Both the position numbers and the translations under genes were made by a program. A DNA stretch of 7,443 bases, taken from positions 1 through 7,443 of the forward strand of contig JAJXSZ010000153.1 of NCBI GenBank assembly GCA_021784255.1, written 5' to 3'. Under the pieces are notes generated by a model, which saw only the letters and a program-made list of their open reading frames with translations, searched no databases and was not told the DNA's origin. Shown here in pieces: positions 1 through 5,393 of this stretch (position 1 is the first letter of the stretch; each line of letters begins with the position of its first letter). This DNA is from Pseudomonadota bacterium (GTDB taxonomy: Bacteria > Pseudomonadota > Alphaproteobacteria > Acetobacterales > Acetobacteraceae).

Positions 1-775
1 TGGAGCCGCCGAGGCGGACGGACTGGATGGAGCGGGCGAGGGTGCCCGCGCCGCCGACTTCGACGACCGCATCGACGCCCCGTCCCTGCGTCGCCGCGAG
101 CACGGCGTCCTGCCAGTCGGGCGTCGTGCGGTAATTGATCGTGGTCTCGGCGCCCATCGAGCGCAGGCGGGCGAGCTTCGTCTCCGCGGCGGAAGTGGCG
201 ATGACCCGCGCACCCATCATGCGGGCGAATTGCAGTGCGAAGATGGAGACGCCGCCCGAGCCCAGAACCAGCACGGTCTCGCCGGGCCGCAGGCAAGCGT
301 GGCCGACCAGGGCGTGCCAGGCGGTGACGGCCGCGCAGGGCAGGCAGGCCGCCTCGGCGTAGGAGAGATGGTCCGGGATCGCAACGAGCCCCGCCTCGTC
401 GAGCACCACTTCGTCGGCGAGCATGCCGTCGATGGCGCCGCCGAGGGCGGAGGCGGCGGCCTGCGGCGTGATCTCGCCGGCGATCCAGCGCTGCATGAAG
501 ATCGCGCCGACGCGCGCGCCGGGGCGCCAGCGCGTCACCTCGGTGCCGACCTCGAGCACCTCGCCCGCACCGTCGGAGAGCGGAACGAGGTTGGCGCGCA
601 CGCCGCCACGCCCATAGGCGCCGCGGACGACGGAAAGGTCGCGGTAGTTGAGCGAGCAGGCGCGCACGCCGACGCGCACCTGGCGCGGGCCGAGCACCGG
701 GCGCGCTGCCTCGGTGAGGGTGAGCCGCTGGACGCCGCCCGGTTCGGGCAGCGTCCAGCGGCGGATCGCGGACAC
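1..775 (-). CDS. Zinc-independent MDR-family alcohol dehydrogenase / quinone oxidoreductase-like protein, 3' end missing
   Basis: This is a medium-chain dehydrogenase/reductase that should oxidise or reduce a small alcohol, aldehyde, enone or quinone with NAD(P)H in the cytoplasm. 258 residues are visible of the roughly 335 usual for the family; the C-terminus lies beyond the left edge. The N-terminal GroES-like domain has the NYRD motif (about residues 43-46) and PLSDGAGEV (65-73). The Rossmann part has a GSGGVS nucleotide loop (172-177) after PGETVLVL, then INYRTTPDW (213-221) and VVEVGG (237-242). Asp stands where zinc enzymes have the His of GHE, so the catalytic zinc is probably absent. 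This pattern matches the MDR7-like subgroup. The start is a GTG one base after the stop of the upstream NIPSNAP gene (TAG-C-GTG) with no strong Shine-Dalgarno, which suggests translational coupling. The substrate cannot be told from the sequence. Confidence 0.9.
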   Translation of the reverse strand, partial: MSAIRRWTLPEPGGVQRLTLTEAARPVLGPRQVRVGVRACSLNYRDLSVVRGAYGRGGVRANLVPLSDGAGEVLEVGTEVTRWRPGARVGAIFMQRWIAGEITPQAAASALGGAIDGMLADEVVLDEAGLVAIPDHLSYAEAACLPCAAVTAWHALVGHACLRPGETVLVLGSGGVSIFALQFARMMGARVIATSAAETKLARLRSMGAETTINYRTTPDWQDAVLAATQGRGVDAVVEVGGAGTLARSIQSVRLGGS

Positions 776-776
776 G

Positions 777-1103
777 CTAGCGGACCGCCGAGAAATCGGT
801 CGGGGCGAGGAGCTGGGTGACGATGTTGGCGACGATCTGGCCGTTGGCCTCGGTCTTGGCGCGGGTCTCGATCCAGACCGCGTCGGACTGGAAGGCGGCC
901 CATTTCTTCTCGCGCTCGGCCAGACTCTCCCAGGCCAGGAAATAGGTCAGCTCCTGGTTACTCTCGCCGATCAGGGTGGTGAAGAAGCCGGCCTGGCGGA
1001 TGCCGTGCTGGTCCCAGATGCGCAGCGTGTGCTCGCGAAAGCGGGCGAGCAGGTCGGGCAGGCGGCCGGGCACGCAACGATAGACGCGCATCTCGATGAT
1101 CAT
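777..1103 (-). CDS. NIPSNAP family protein
   Basis: A 108-residue protein that is a single NIPSNAP domain of the dimeric alpha/beta-barrel (ferredoxin-like) type. Supporting features are the MIIEMRVYRCVPGR start (the family's usual E-x-R-x-Y-x-x-x-PG opening), an F-x-x-H-T-x-x-IWDQHGI helix, and the ELTYFLAWESLAEREKKW block around residues 51-68. The length is typical for bacterial members. The biochemical role of bacterial NIPSNAP proteins is generally unknown; they often accompany small-molecule catabolic enzymes, which fits here. The ATG start is well supported by AAGGAGG six bases upstream. The gene is followed after one base by the MDR dehydrogenase, so the two almost certainly share a transcript. 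Its 5' end faces the FAD oxidoreductase across only 29 bp. Confidence 0.9.
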   Translation of the reverse strand: MIIEMRVYRCVPGRLPDLLARFREHTLRIWDQHGIRQAGFFTTLIGESNQELTYFLAWESLAEREKKWAAFQSDAVWIETRAKTEANGQIVANIVTQLLAPTDFSAVR

Positions 1104-1109
1104 GGGTTT

Positions 1110-1116
1110 CCTCCTT
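1110..1116 (-). promoter_or_regulatory. Shine-Dalgarno of the NIPSNAP gene
   Basis: On the minus strand AAGGAGG lies six bases before the ATG at 1103. It is a near-perfect anti-16S match and fixes this start. Confidence 0.85.
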
Positions 1117-1120
1117 CTGC

Positions 1121-1126
1121 GGGAGG
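1121..1126 (+). promoter_or_regulatory. Shine-Dalgarno supporting the GTG start of the FAD oxidoreductase
   Basis: GGGAGG lies six bases before the GTG at 1133. The alternative ATG at 1160 has a purine run (GGGGGAAG) directly against it, too close to act well, so this site favours the GTG. Confidence 0.6.
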
Positions 1127-1132
1127 CGTATC

Positions 1133-2431
1133 GTGGCGCGTCGCAGGGCGCGGGGGAAGATGCACGTTGTCGTGATCGGAGCCGGAATCGTAGGGGCGGT
1201 GACGGCGGTGGAGCTGCTGCGCGACGGGCACGAGGTGACGATCCTCGACCCGGGCGAGGCGGGGGGCGAGCAGGCGGCGAGCTACGGCAATGGCGGCTGG
1301 CTGAGCCCGTCCTCGGTGATCCCGGTGACGCAGCCGGGCGTCCGGGCGAAGGTGCCGGGCTGGCTGATGGACCCGCTGGGGCCGCTGACCATCCGCTGGA
1401 GCTACCTGCCGCGCGCGCTGCCCTGGCTGCGGCGCTTCTCGGCGGCGGGGCGCGACTGGAAGCGGGTGCGGCGCATCGCCGCGGCGATGCGCCCCCTGGT
1501 CGCCGATTGCCCCGAGCGGCACCTGGCGCTGGCCGAGGAGGCGGGGGTGGCGCCGCTCGTGCGCCGCACCGGGCTGATGTACGTCTTCCCGCGCCGGGCC
1601 GATTTCGAGGCCGAGGCGGAAACCTGGAAGATCCGCGCCGAGCAGGGCGTGCGGTGGCTGGAGCTCGACGCCGGCGAGCTGCATCAGCGCGTTCCGGAGT
1701 TGGACCGGCGCTACGGCTTCGGCGTGCTGGTGGAGGAGGGCGCCTATTGCGCCGACCCCGGCGCCTATGTCGCGGCCCTGGTGGCGCTCGCCGAGCAGCG
1801 GGGCGCGGTACGGCTGCGGCGCCGGGCGACGGGGTTTGCGCGGATCGGGCGCAAGCTGCGCGGGGTCGAGACCGATGGCGAGCCGATCGCCTGCGACGCG
1901 GCGGTGATCGCGGCGGGCGCGCGGTCCAAGGCGCTGGCGCGCGCGGTGGGCAGCCGGGTGCCGCTGGAGACCGAACGCGGCTACCACGTGGCGATCCTCG
2001 ATCCCGAGAGCGGGCCGCGCATTCCGGTGATGCCGAGCGACGGCAAGATGGTGGCGACGCCGATCGCCGGGGCGCTGCGCGTCGCCGGGCAGGTGGAGAT
2101 CGCTGGGCTCGCGGCGGCGCCGAACTGGAAGCGCGCCGAGGTGCTGCGGCAGGTGGCGCTGCGCACCTTTCCCGGCCTGCCGCGCGAGCTGCCGGCGGCG
2201 CGGGTGAAGACCTGGATGGGGCATCGGCCGTCGATGCCCGACAGCCTGCCCTGCATCGGCCCGGCGCGGGACTGCCCGAGCGTCGTGCTGGCGTTCGGGC
2301 ACGGGCATATCGGGCTCGCCGCCGGCGCGCTGACCGGGCGACTGGTGGCGGATATCGTTTCTGGAACGAAACCGGTGATCGACCCCGCGCCCTATTCGCC
2401 GGCGCGGTTCAAGCGAAGGCGCGCGGCCTGA
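1133..2431 (+). CDS. FAD-dependent oxidoreductase, D-amino-acid dehydrogenase (DadA)-like
   Basis: A 432-residue flavoprotein of the DAO/glycine-oxidase fold, close to DadA-type D-amino-acid dehydrogenases, which oxidise D-amino acids to 2-oxo acids plus ammonia and pass electrons to the respiratory chain. Visible features are a dinucleotide loop GAGIVG (about 16-21) ending in Asp at the second strand (D39), the family block ASYGNGGWLSPSS (49-61), the second FAD strand VIAAGARSK (257-265), TERGYHV (279-285), the C-terminal WMGHRPSMPDSLP (360-372) and AFGHGHIGLAAG (386-397). Length is normal. The GTG start is chosen on its Shine-Dalgarno; the ATG at 1160 would give MHVVVIGAG, which matches usual family starts and would remove a basic nine-residue extension. 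The gene is divergent from the NIPSNAP gene and its last 23 bp overlap the 3' end of the racemase gene. The substrate could also be a secondary amine such as an opine or sarcosine-like compound. Confidence 0.88.
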   Translation: MARRRARGKMHVVVIGAGIVGAVTAVELLRDGHEVTILDPGEAGGEQAASYGNGGWLSPSSVIPVTQPGVRAKVPGWLMDPLGPLTIRWSYLPRALPWLRRFSAAGRDWKRVRRIAAAMRPLVADCPERHLALAEEAGVAPLVRRTGLMYVFPRRADFEAEAETWKIRAEQGVRWLELDAGELHQRVPELDRRYGFGVLVEEGAYCADPGAYVAALVALAEQRGAVRLRRRATGFARIGRKLRGVETDGEPIACDAAVIAAGARSKALARAVGSRVPLETERGYHVAILDPESGPRIPVMPSDGKMVATPIAGALRVAGQVEIAGLAAAPNWKRAEVLRQVALRTFPGLPRELPAARVKTWMGHRPSMPDSLPCIGPARDCPSVVLAFGHGHIGLAAGALTGRLVADIVSGTKPVIDPAPYSPARFKRRRAA

Positions 2432-3203
2432 GGCCGGCGTGAAACCAGGTGATCATCGAGTAGATGTCGAACACCGGCAGGCCGAGGGCGTCGCCCAGCG
2501 CCGCGGCGTAGGGCGGCATGTTGGTGCATTCGAGGACGATGGCGCCGATATCCGCATTGGCGCGCACCAGGGCGCGGCCGGCCGCGACGATGTCGGCCTC
2601 GGCGGCGTCGATGTCCATGTCGGTCTGCTCGGCCTTGATCAGGACGCGGAAGAACTCGCGGCCGTTCTCGGTGCCCTCGACCGGGGTGTCGAGCGGCACG
2701 TTCGCGGCGGCGAGATGGGCTGGCGTGAGGGTTGATTTGCTGACGGTGAGGACGCCGACGCGCTGGCGCGGTGGCAGCGTCGCCTGCACCCAGGGGACCT
2801 GCATCAGCGAGGAGGTGGCGACCGGCACGCCGACCGAAGCGGCCAGCTCGCGCTGGTAGATCGACAGGAAGCCGCAGTTGGTGGTGATCGCCTCGGCGCC
2901 CTGCGCGACGAGGTCGCGCGCGGCGGCGACGAAAGCATCGAGCAAGCCAGCGGCACCGTCGAGCACGACGCGCTCCGGCGAGGCGCCGCGCACGACGCGG
3001 TAGAGGACGGGGAACGGCCAGGTGGTGGCGTTGCCCATGTCGCCGGGGATGCGCGGGAAGCGTGCCTCGAGCATGAGGATGCCAAGCGGCGCGCCATAGA
3101 CGGCCTTGCCGCCGGCGGCGATGCCCCGGGCCCGCGCGATGCCCCCGACCGCTGCGATGCCGCTCTCTGGCGCGAAGTCCCGTCGTTTGCCGGCGTTGGC
3201 CAT
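2409..3203 (-). CDS. Aspartate/glutamate racemase family protein
   Basis: A 264-residue cytoplasmic protein of the Asp/Glu/hydantoin racemase superfamily, which works without cofactor using two cysteines as acid and base. The two expected cysteines are both present: C110 in AITTNCGF and C226 in IVLECTNMPPY, each ending the N- and C-lobe core strand. Other family marks are GILMLEARFPRIPGD (41-55), TWPFPVLYRVVRGA (61-74), VGVLTV (149-154) and the C-terminal PVFDIYSMITW (243-253). The start is the ATG with GGAGGA six bases upstream. It is divergent from the RraA-like gene, across a 71-bp gap with a palindrome, and converges on the FAD oxidoreductase. Family members include amino-acid racemases, hydantoin racemases, maleate isomerase and arylmalonate decarboxylase, so racemisation of a particular amino acid is not proven. 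With a D-amino-acid-dehydrogenase-like neighbour, an amino-acid racemase is the most economical reading. Confidence 0.87.
   Translation of the reverse strand: MANAGKRRDFAPESGIAAVGGIARARGIAAGGKAVYGAPLGILMLEARFPRIPGDMGNATTWPFPVLYRVVRGASPERVVLDGAAGLLDAFVAAARDLVAQGAEAITTNCGFLSIYQRELAASVGVPVATSSLMQVPWVQATLPPRQRVGVLTVSKSTLTPAHLAAANVPLDTPVEGTENGREFFRVLIKAEQTDMDIDAAEADIVAAGRALVRANADIGAIVLECTNMPPYAAALGDALGLPVFDIYSMITWFHAGLRPRAFA
2424..2436. repeat. 13-bp inverted repeat over the stop codon of the FAD gene
   Basis: CGGCC and GGCCG flank the TGA stop (2429-2431), so a five-pair GC stem would have the stop codon as its loop. It lies at the convergent junction with the racemase gene. There is no T-tract on either side, so this is not a classical intrinsic terminator; it may be chance in GC-rich DNA. 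Confidence 0.3.
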
Positions 3204-3209
3204 GCGTGG

Positions 3210-3215
3210 TCCTCC
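3210..3215 (-). promoter_or_regulatory. Shine-Dalgarno of the racemase gene
   Basis: GGAGGA on the minus strand, six bases before the ATG at 3203; it decides this start. Confidence 0.8.
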
Positions 3216-3227
3216 GGTTGGCGAATG

Positions 3228-3239
3228 CGTGTCGACACG
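3228..3239. promoter_or_regulatory. Candidate operator: 12-bp perfect palindrome between divergent genes
   Basis: CGTGTCGACACG is a perfect inverted repeat in the 71-bp gap between the racemase and RraA-like starts. It extends to ATGC on the left (3225-3228) and GCAT on the right (3240-3243), with one base of asymmetry. The core has the GT...AC shape common in GntR-type operators. It lies between a weak plus-strand -35-like TTGGCG (3218-3223) and a -10-like CATGGT (3241-3246), so a bound protein could block transcription. No regulator gene is in the window, so the cognate protein is unknown. Confidence 0.45.
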
Positions 3240-3262
3240 GCATGGTGGCGCGAACTCGGAAC

Positions 3263-3270
3263 GGGAGGAA
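3263..3270 (+). promoter_or_regulatory. Shine-Dalgarno fixing the start of the RraA-like gene
   Basis: GGGAGGAA ends four bases before the ATG at 3275. The frame is open further upstream (GTG at 3206, ATG at 3242), but only 3275 has a ribosome binding site and gives a family-like N-terminus. Confidence 0.8.
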
Positions 3271-3274
3271 GACG

Positions 3275-3970
3275 ATGGCGAAGCCTTTGTTCACGCGCGC
3301 GGACCTCGAGGCGTTGCGGCAATGGGACACGCCCACGATCTGCAACGGGCTCGAGATCGTGGCGCCGGAGCGGCGCGCGATGGGGTTCACCACGGCACCG
3401 ATGGTCTGTTTCGACCGCAAGCTGCCGCCGATCGTGGGCCTGGCGCGGACCGGACTGATCCGCTCCAAGGAGAAGCCGCGCGGGCCGATCCCGGCGCGCG
3501 AGGACTGGTATGCCTATGTCGAGGCGGCGGCGATGCCGACCATCGCGGTGATCCAGGACCTCGACGACCAGCCGGGGTTCGGCGCGTTCTGGGGCGAGGT
3601 GCAGAGCACCGTGCACAAGGCGCTTGGGGTCGCCGGCTGCGTCACCGATGGCAGCTTCCGCGACCTCGACATGTGGGCGCCGGGCTTTCAGATCATCGGC
3701 CGCGCGGTGGCGCCGAGCCATGCGCATGTGCACATGGTGCAGATGATGTGCGAGGTGAACGTGATGGGCATGCACGCCCACCACGACGACGTGATCCACG
3801 CCGATTATCACGGTGCGGTGGTGATCCCCGCGGACTGCGTGACCCGGCTGCCGGCAGCGATCGACCTGGTGTCGCGGCGCGAGAAGGTGATCCTCGACAT
3901 GGCGAGGGCCAAGGGCTTCAACGCGAAGAAGATGGCCGCGGCGTTGAAACAGTCCGGCGAGATCCACTGA
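3275..3970 (+). CDS. RraA family protein / 4-hydroxy-4-methyl-2-oxoglutarate aldolase-like
   Basis: A 231-residue protein of the RraA/HMG-aldolase fold. Enzymes of this fold are metal-dependent class II aldolases or decarboxylases that cleave 4-hydroxy-2-oxo acids to pyruvate plus a second oxo acid, or decarboxylate oxaloacetate; RraA itself modulates RNase E. The key block GVAGCVTDGSFRD (118-130) keeps the Asp-Gly...Arg-Asp signature, where the Arg (R129) contacts the oxo acid and the Asp (D130) holds the metal. FWGEV (105-109) and HADYHGAVVIP (175-185) are also family hallmarks. The N-terminal WDTPTICNGLE (17-27) is the usual opening helix. The protein is longer than E. coli RraA (about 160) and matches the longer enzyme-type members, so a catabolic lyase is more likely than an RNase E inhibitor. 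Its stop overlaps the proposed start of the MATE gene. Confidence 0.88.
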   Translation: MAKPLFTRADLEALRQWDTPTICNGLEIVAPERRAMGFTTAPMVCFDRKLPPIVGLARTGLIRSKEKPRGPIPAREDWYAYVEAAAMPTIAVIQDLDDQPGFGAFWGEVQSTVHKALGVAGCVTDGSFRDLDMWAPGFQIIGRAVAPSHAHVHMVQMMCEVNVMGMHAHHDDVIHADYHGAVVIPADCVTRLPAAIDLVSRREKVILDMARAKGFNAKKMAAALKQSGEIH

Positions 3971-5319
3971 GCGGCGCGGCCGCTCTGGGAAGGCGCAGGG
4001 CGGCACGCGCGCAGCTGGCGGCGACGCTTCGGCTGGCGCTGCCGATCGTGCTCGGCCAGCTCGCGATCGTCGGCCAGAACACGGCGCTGGTCGTGCTCGG
4101 CGGGCATCTCGGGCCGGAGGTGCTGGGCGCGGTCGGCGTCGGCACCGGGGTGTGGAGCCTCGGGCTGATGGGGCTGATGGGCATCCAGATGGCGGTCGCG
4201 CCCAGTGTCGCGCACCGGCGCGGGGCGGGCGATCTCGCCGGGATCGGGCCGGTCTTTGCCGCCGCGGGCTGGATCGGGGTGCTCGCCGGCTGCCTGCTCG
4301 CGGCGCTGCTGTGGTGGTCCGCGCCGCTGCTGATCGCGGGCGCGGGCGTGGCTGGCGGGCTGCGCGGGGGAGCGGTCGGGGTAGCGCGCTCGGCCGCCTT
4401 CGCGCTGCCCGCGCTGGGGGTGCTGCTGGCATGCCGCGGCTTGTGGGAAGGCTGCGGCTGGACCCGCCCGACGCTCGCGATCGGCGTGCTGGGGCTGGTG
4501 CAACTGGTGCCGGTCGGTTGGGTGCTGATGTATGGCGGCTTCGGGCTGCCGGCGCTGGGCGCGCGCGGCGCGGGGCTGGCGGAGACGGTGGTGACCTGGG
4601 TCGATACCGCGGTCGGGGTCGGCATCGTCTGGCTGGCGCGGCGGCGGCTCGGTGCCGGCGGCAGGCTCTGGCCGCGCGGCGCCGAGGTGGCGGAACTGCT
4701 GCACCTGGGCATCCCGATGGCCGGCTCGGTGCTGCTGGAGGTCGGGCTGTTCAGCGCCTCGGGGCTGCTGGCGGCGCGGTTCGGCGCGGTCGCGGCGGGC
4801 GCATACCAGGTGGTGCTGAACCTCGGCTCGATCAGCTTCATGGTGCCGCTCGGCCTCGGCATCGCGACGACGGTGCGGGTCGGCCAGGCCATGGGCGCGC
4901 GCGACCGCGACGGTGCGCGGCGGGCGGCACTGGCTGGGATGGGGTTGGCGCTGACGAGCCAGGCGCTGGCGGCGTGCCTGATGCTGACGGTGCCGCGGCT
5001 CCTGGCCGGGCTCTACACGGTGGATGCGGGCGTGGTCGCGACCTCCGTCGTGCTGCTGCGCCTGGCGGCGATCTTCCAGCTTTCCGACGGGCTGCAGGTG
5101 ACCTCGATCGGTGCGCTGCGCGGCCTGCGCGACGCGCGCGTGCCGGTGGCGATCACCGGGTTCAGCTACTGGTGCGTCGGCCTGCCGCTCGGCTACGTGC
5201 TGGCCTTTCCGCTCGGCGTCGGGCTCTCGGGGTTGTGGATCGGCATCATCGCCGGGCTCACGGTGGCGGCGGCACTGCTCTCGACGCGGTTCTTCCGCCT
5301 GCTGCGCGAGGCGCGCTGA
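3967..5319 (+). CDS. MATE family efflux transporter (NorM-like), start codon uncertain (probable CTG)
   Basis: An integral inner-membrane antiporter of the multidrug and toxic compound extrusion family, expected to have 12 helices in two homologous lobes. TM1 begins at LRLALPIVLGQ (about 21-31) with the conserved Pro. The second lobe has LLEVGLFSASGLLAARFGA, GAYQVVLNLGSISFMVPLGLG and FQLSDGLQV...GALRGLRDARVPV, all typical of NorM. Glu 258 and Asp 374 correspond to the NorM E255 and D371 ion-site residues, but the TM1 Asp (NorM D36) is replaced by Leu 41. The frame has no ATG, GTG or TTG between 3751 and 4047. The CTG at 3967, which overlaps the RraA stop as CTGA, gives 450 residues, the normal family length. 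A GTG at 4048 would delete half of TM1. Translation is probably coupled to the RraA-like gene. The transported substrate is unknown. Confidence 0.85.
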   Translation: MSGAAALGRRRAARAQLAATLRLALPIVLGQLAIVGQNTALVVLGGHLGPEVLGAVGVGTGVWSLGLMGLMGIQMAVAPSVAHRRGAGDLAGIGPVFAAAGWIGVLAGCLLAALLWWSAPLLIAGAGVAGGLRGGAVGVARSAAFALPALGVLLACRGLWEGCGWTRPTLAIGVLGLVQLVPVGWVLMYGGFGLPALGARGAGLAETVVTWVDTAVGVGIVWLARRRLGAGGRLWPRGAEVAELLHLGIPMAGSVLLEVGLFSASGLLAARFGAVAAGAYQVVLNLGSISFMVPLGLGIATTVRVGQAMGARDRDGARRAALAGMGLALTSQALAACLMLTVPRLLAGLYTVDAGVVATSVVLLRLAAIFQLSDGLQVTSIGALRGLRDARVPVAITGFSYWCVGLPLGYVLAFPLGVGLSGLWIGIIAGLTVAAALLSTRFFRLLREAR

Positions 5320-5335
5320 GCCGGCTGGCGTTCGC

Positions 5336-5364
5336 TTGACCGGGCAGGCGCCCTGGCCGACAGT
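5336..5364 (+). promoter_or_regulatory. Probable sigma-70-type promoter for the ABC ATPase genes
   Basis: A -35 box TTGACC (5336-5341), preceded by C as in the alphaproteobacterial CTTGAC form, is followed by a 17-bp spacer and a weaker -10-like GACAGT (5359-5364, three of six consensus bases). It sits in the 74-bp gap after the MATE stop and would start transcription about 20 bases before the GTG at 5394. The -35 match and spacing are good; the -10 is poor, as is common in high-GC genomes. Confidence 0.4.
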
Positions 5365-5393
5365 CGGCGCGCGCAACGGAGCCCTGGGATCAC

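Noticed and set aside
3106..3966. In-frame upstream extension of the MATE protein through the whole RraA-like gene, suggesting a fusion
   Set aside because: The upstream part is the RraA gene in the wrong frame; the RraA reading has a ribosome binding site, family motifs and a natural stop, so this is not a fusion.
2804..4432. 542-codon minus-strand frame spanning racemase, RraA-like and MATE genes
   Set aside because: It crosses three well-supported genes and their regulatory gap, and its translation is Arg/Ala/Pro-rich without family motifs: a GC-driven shadow.
5342..5356. GGGC/GCCC and CAGG/CCTG inverted repeats after the MATE gene as a terminator
   Set aside because: The stems are only four pairs, no T-tract follows, and the sequence falls inside the spacer of the candidate promoter.
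3808..5376. Long minus-strand open frame (522 codons) antisense to the MATE gene
   Set aside because: The translation is Arg/Gln/Pro/His-rich low-complexity sequence with no recognisable domain; it mirrors the strong GC bias of the MATE gene, whose product is clearly recognisable.
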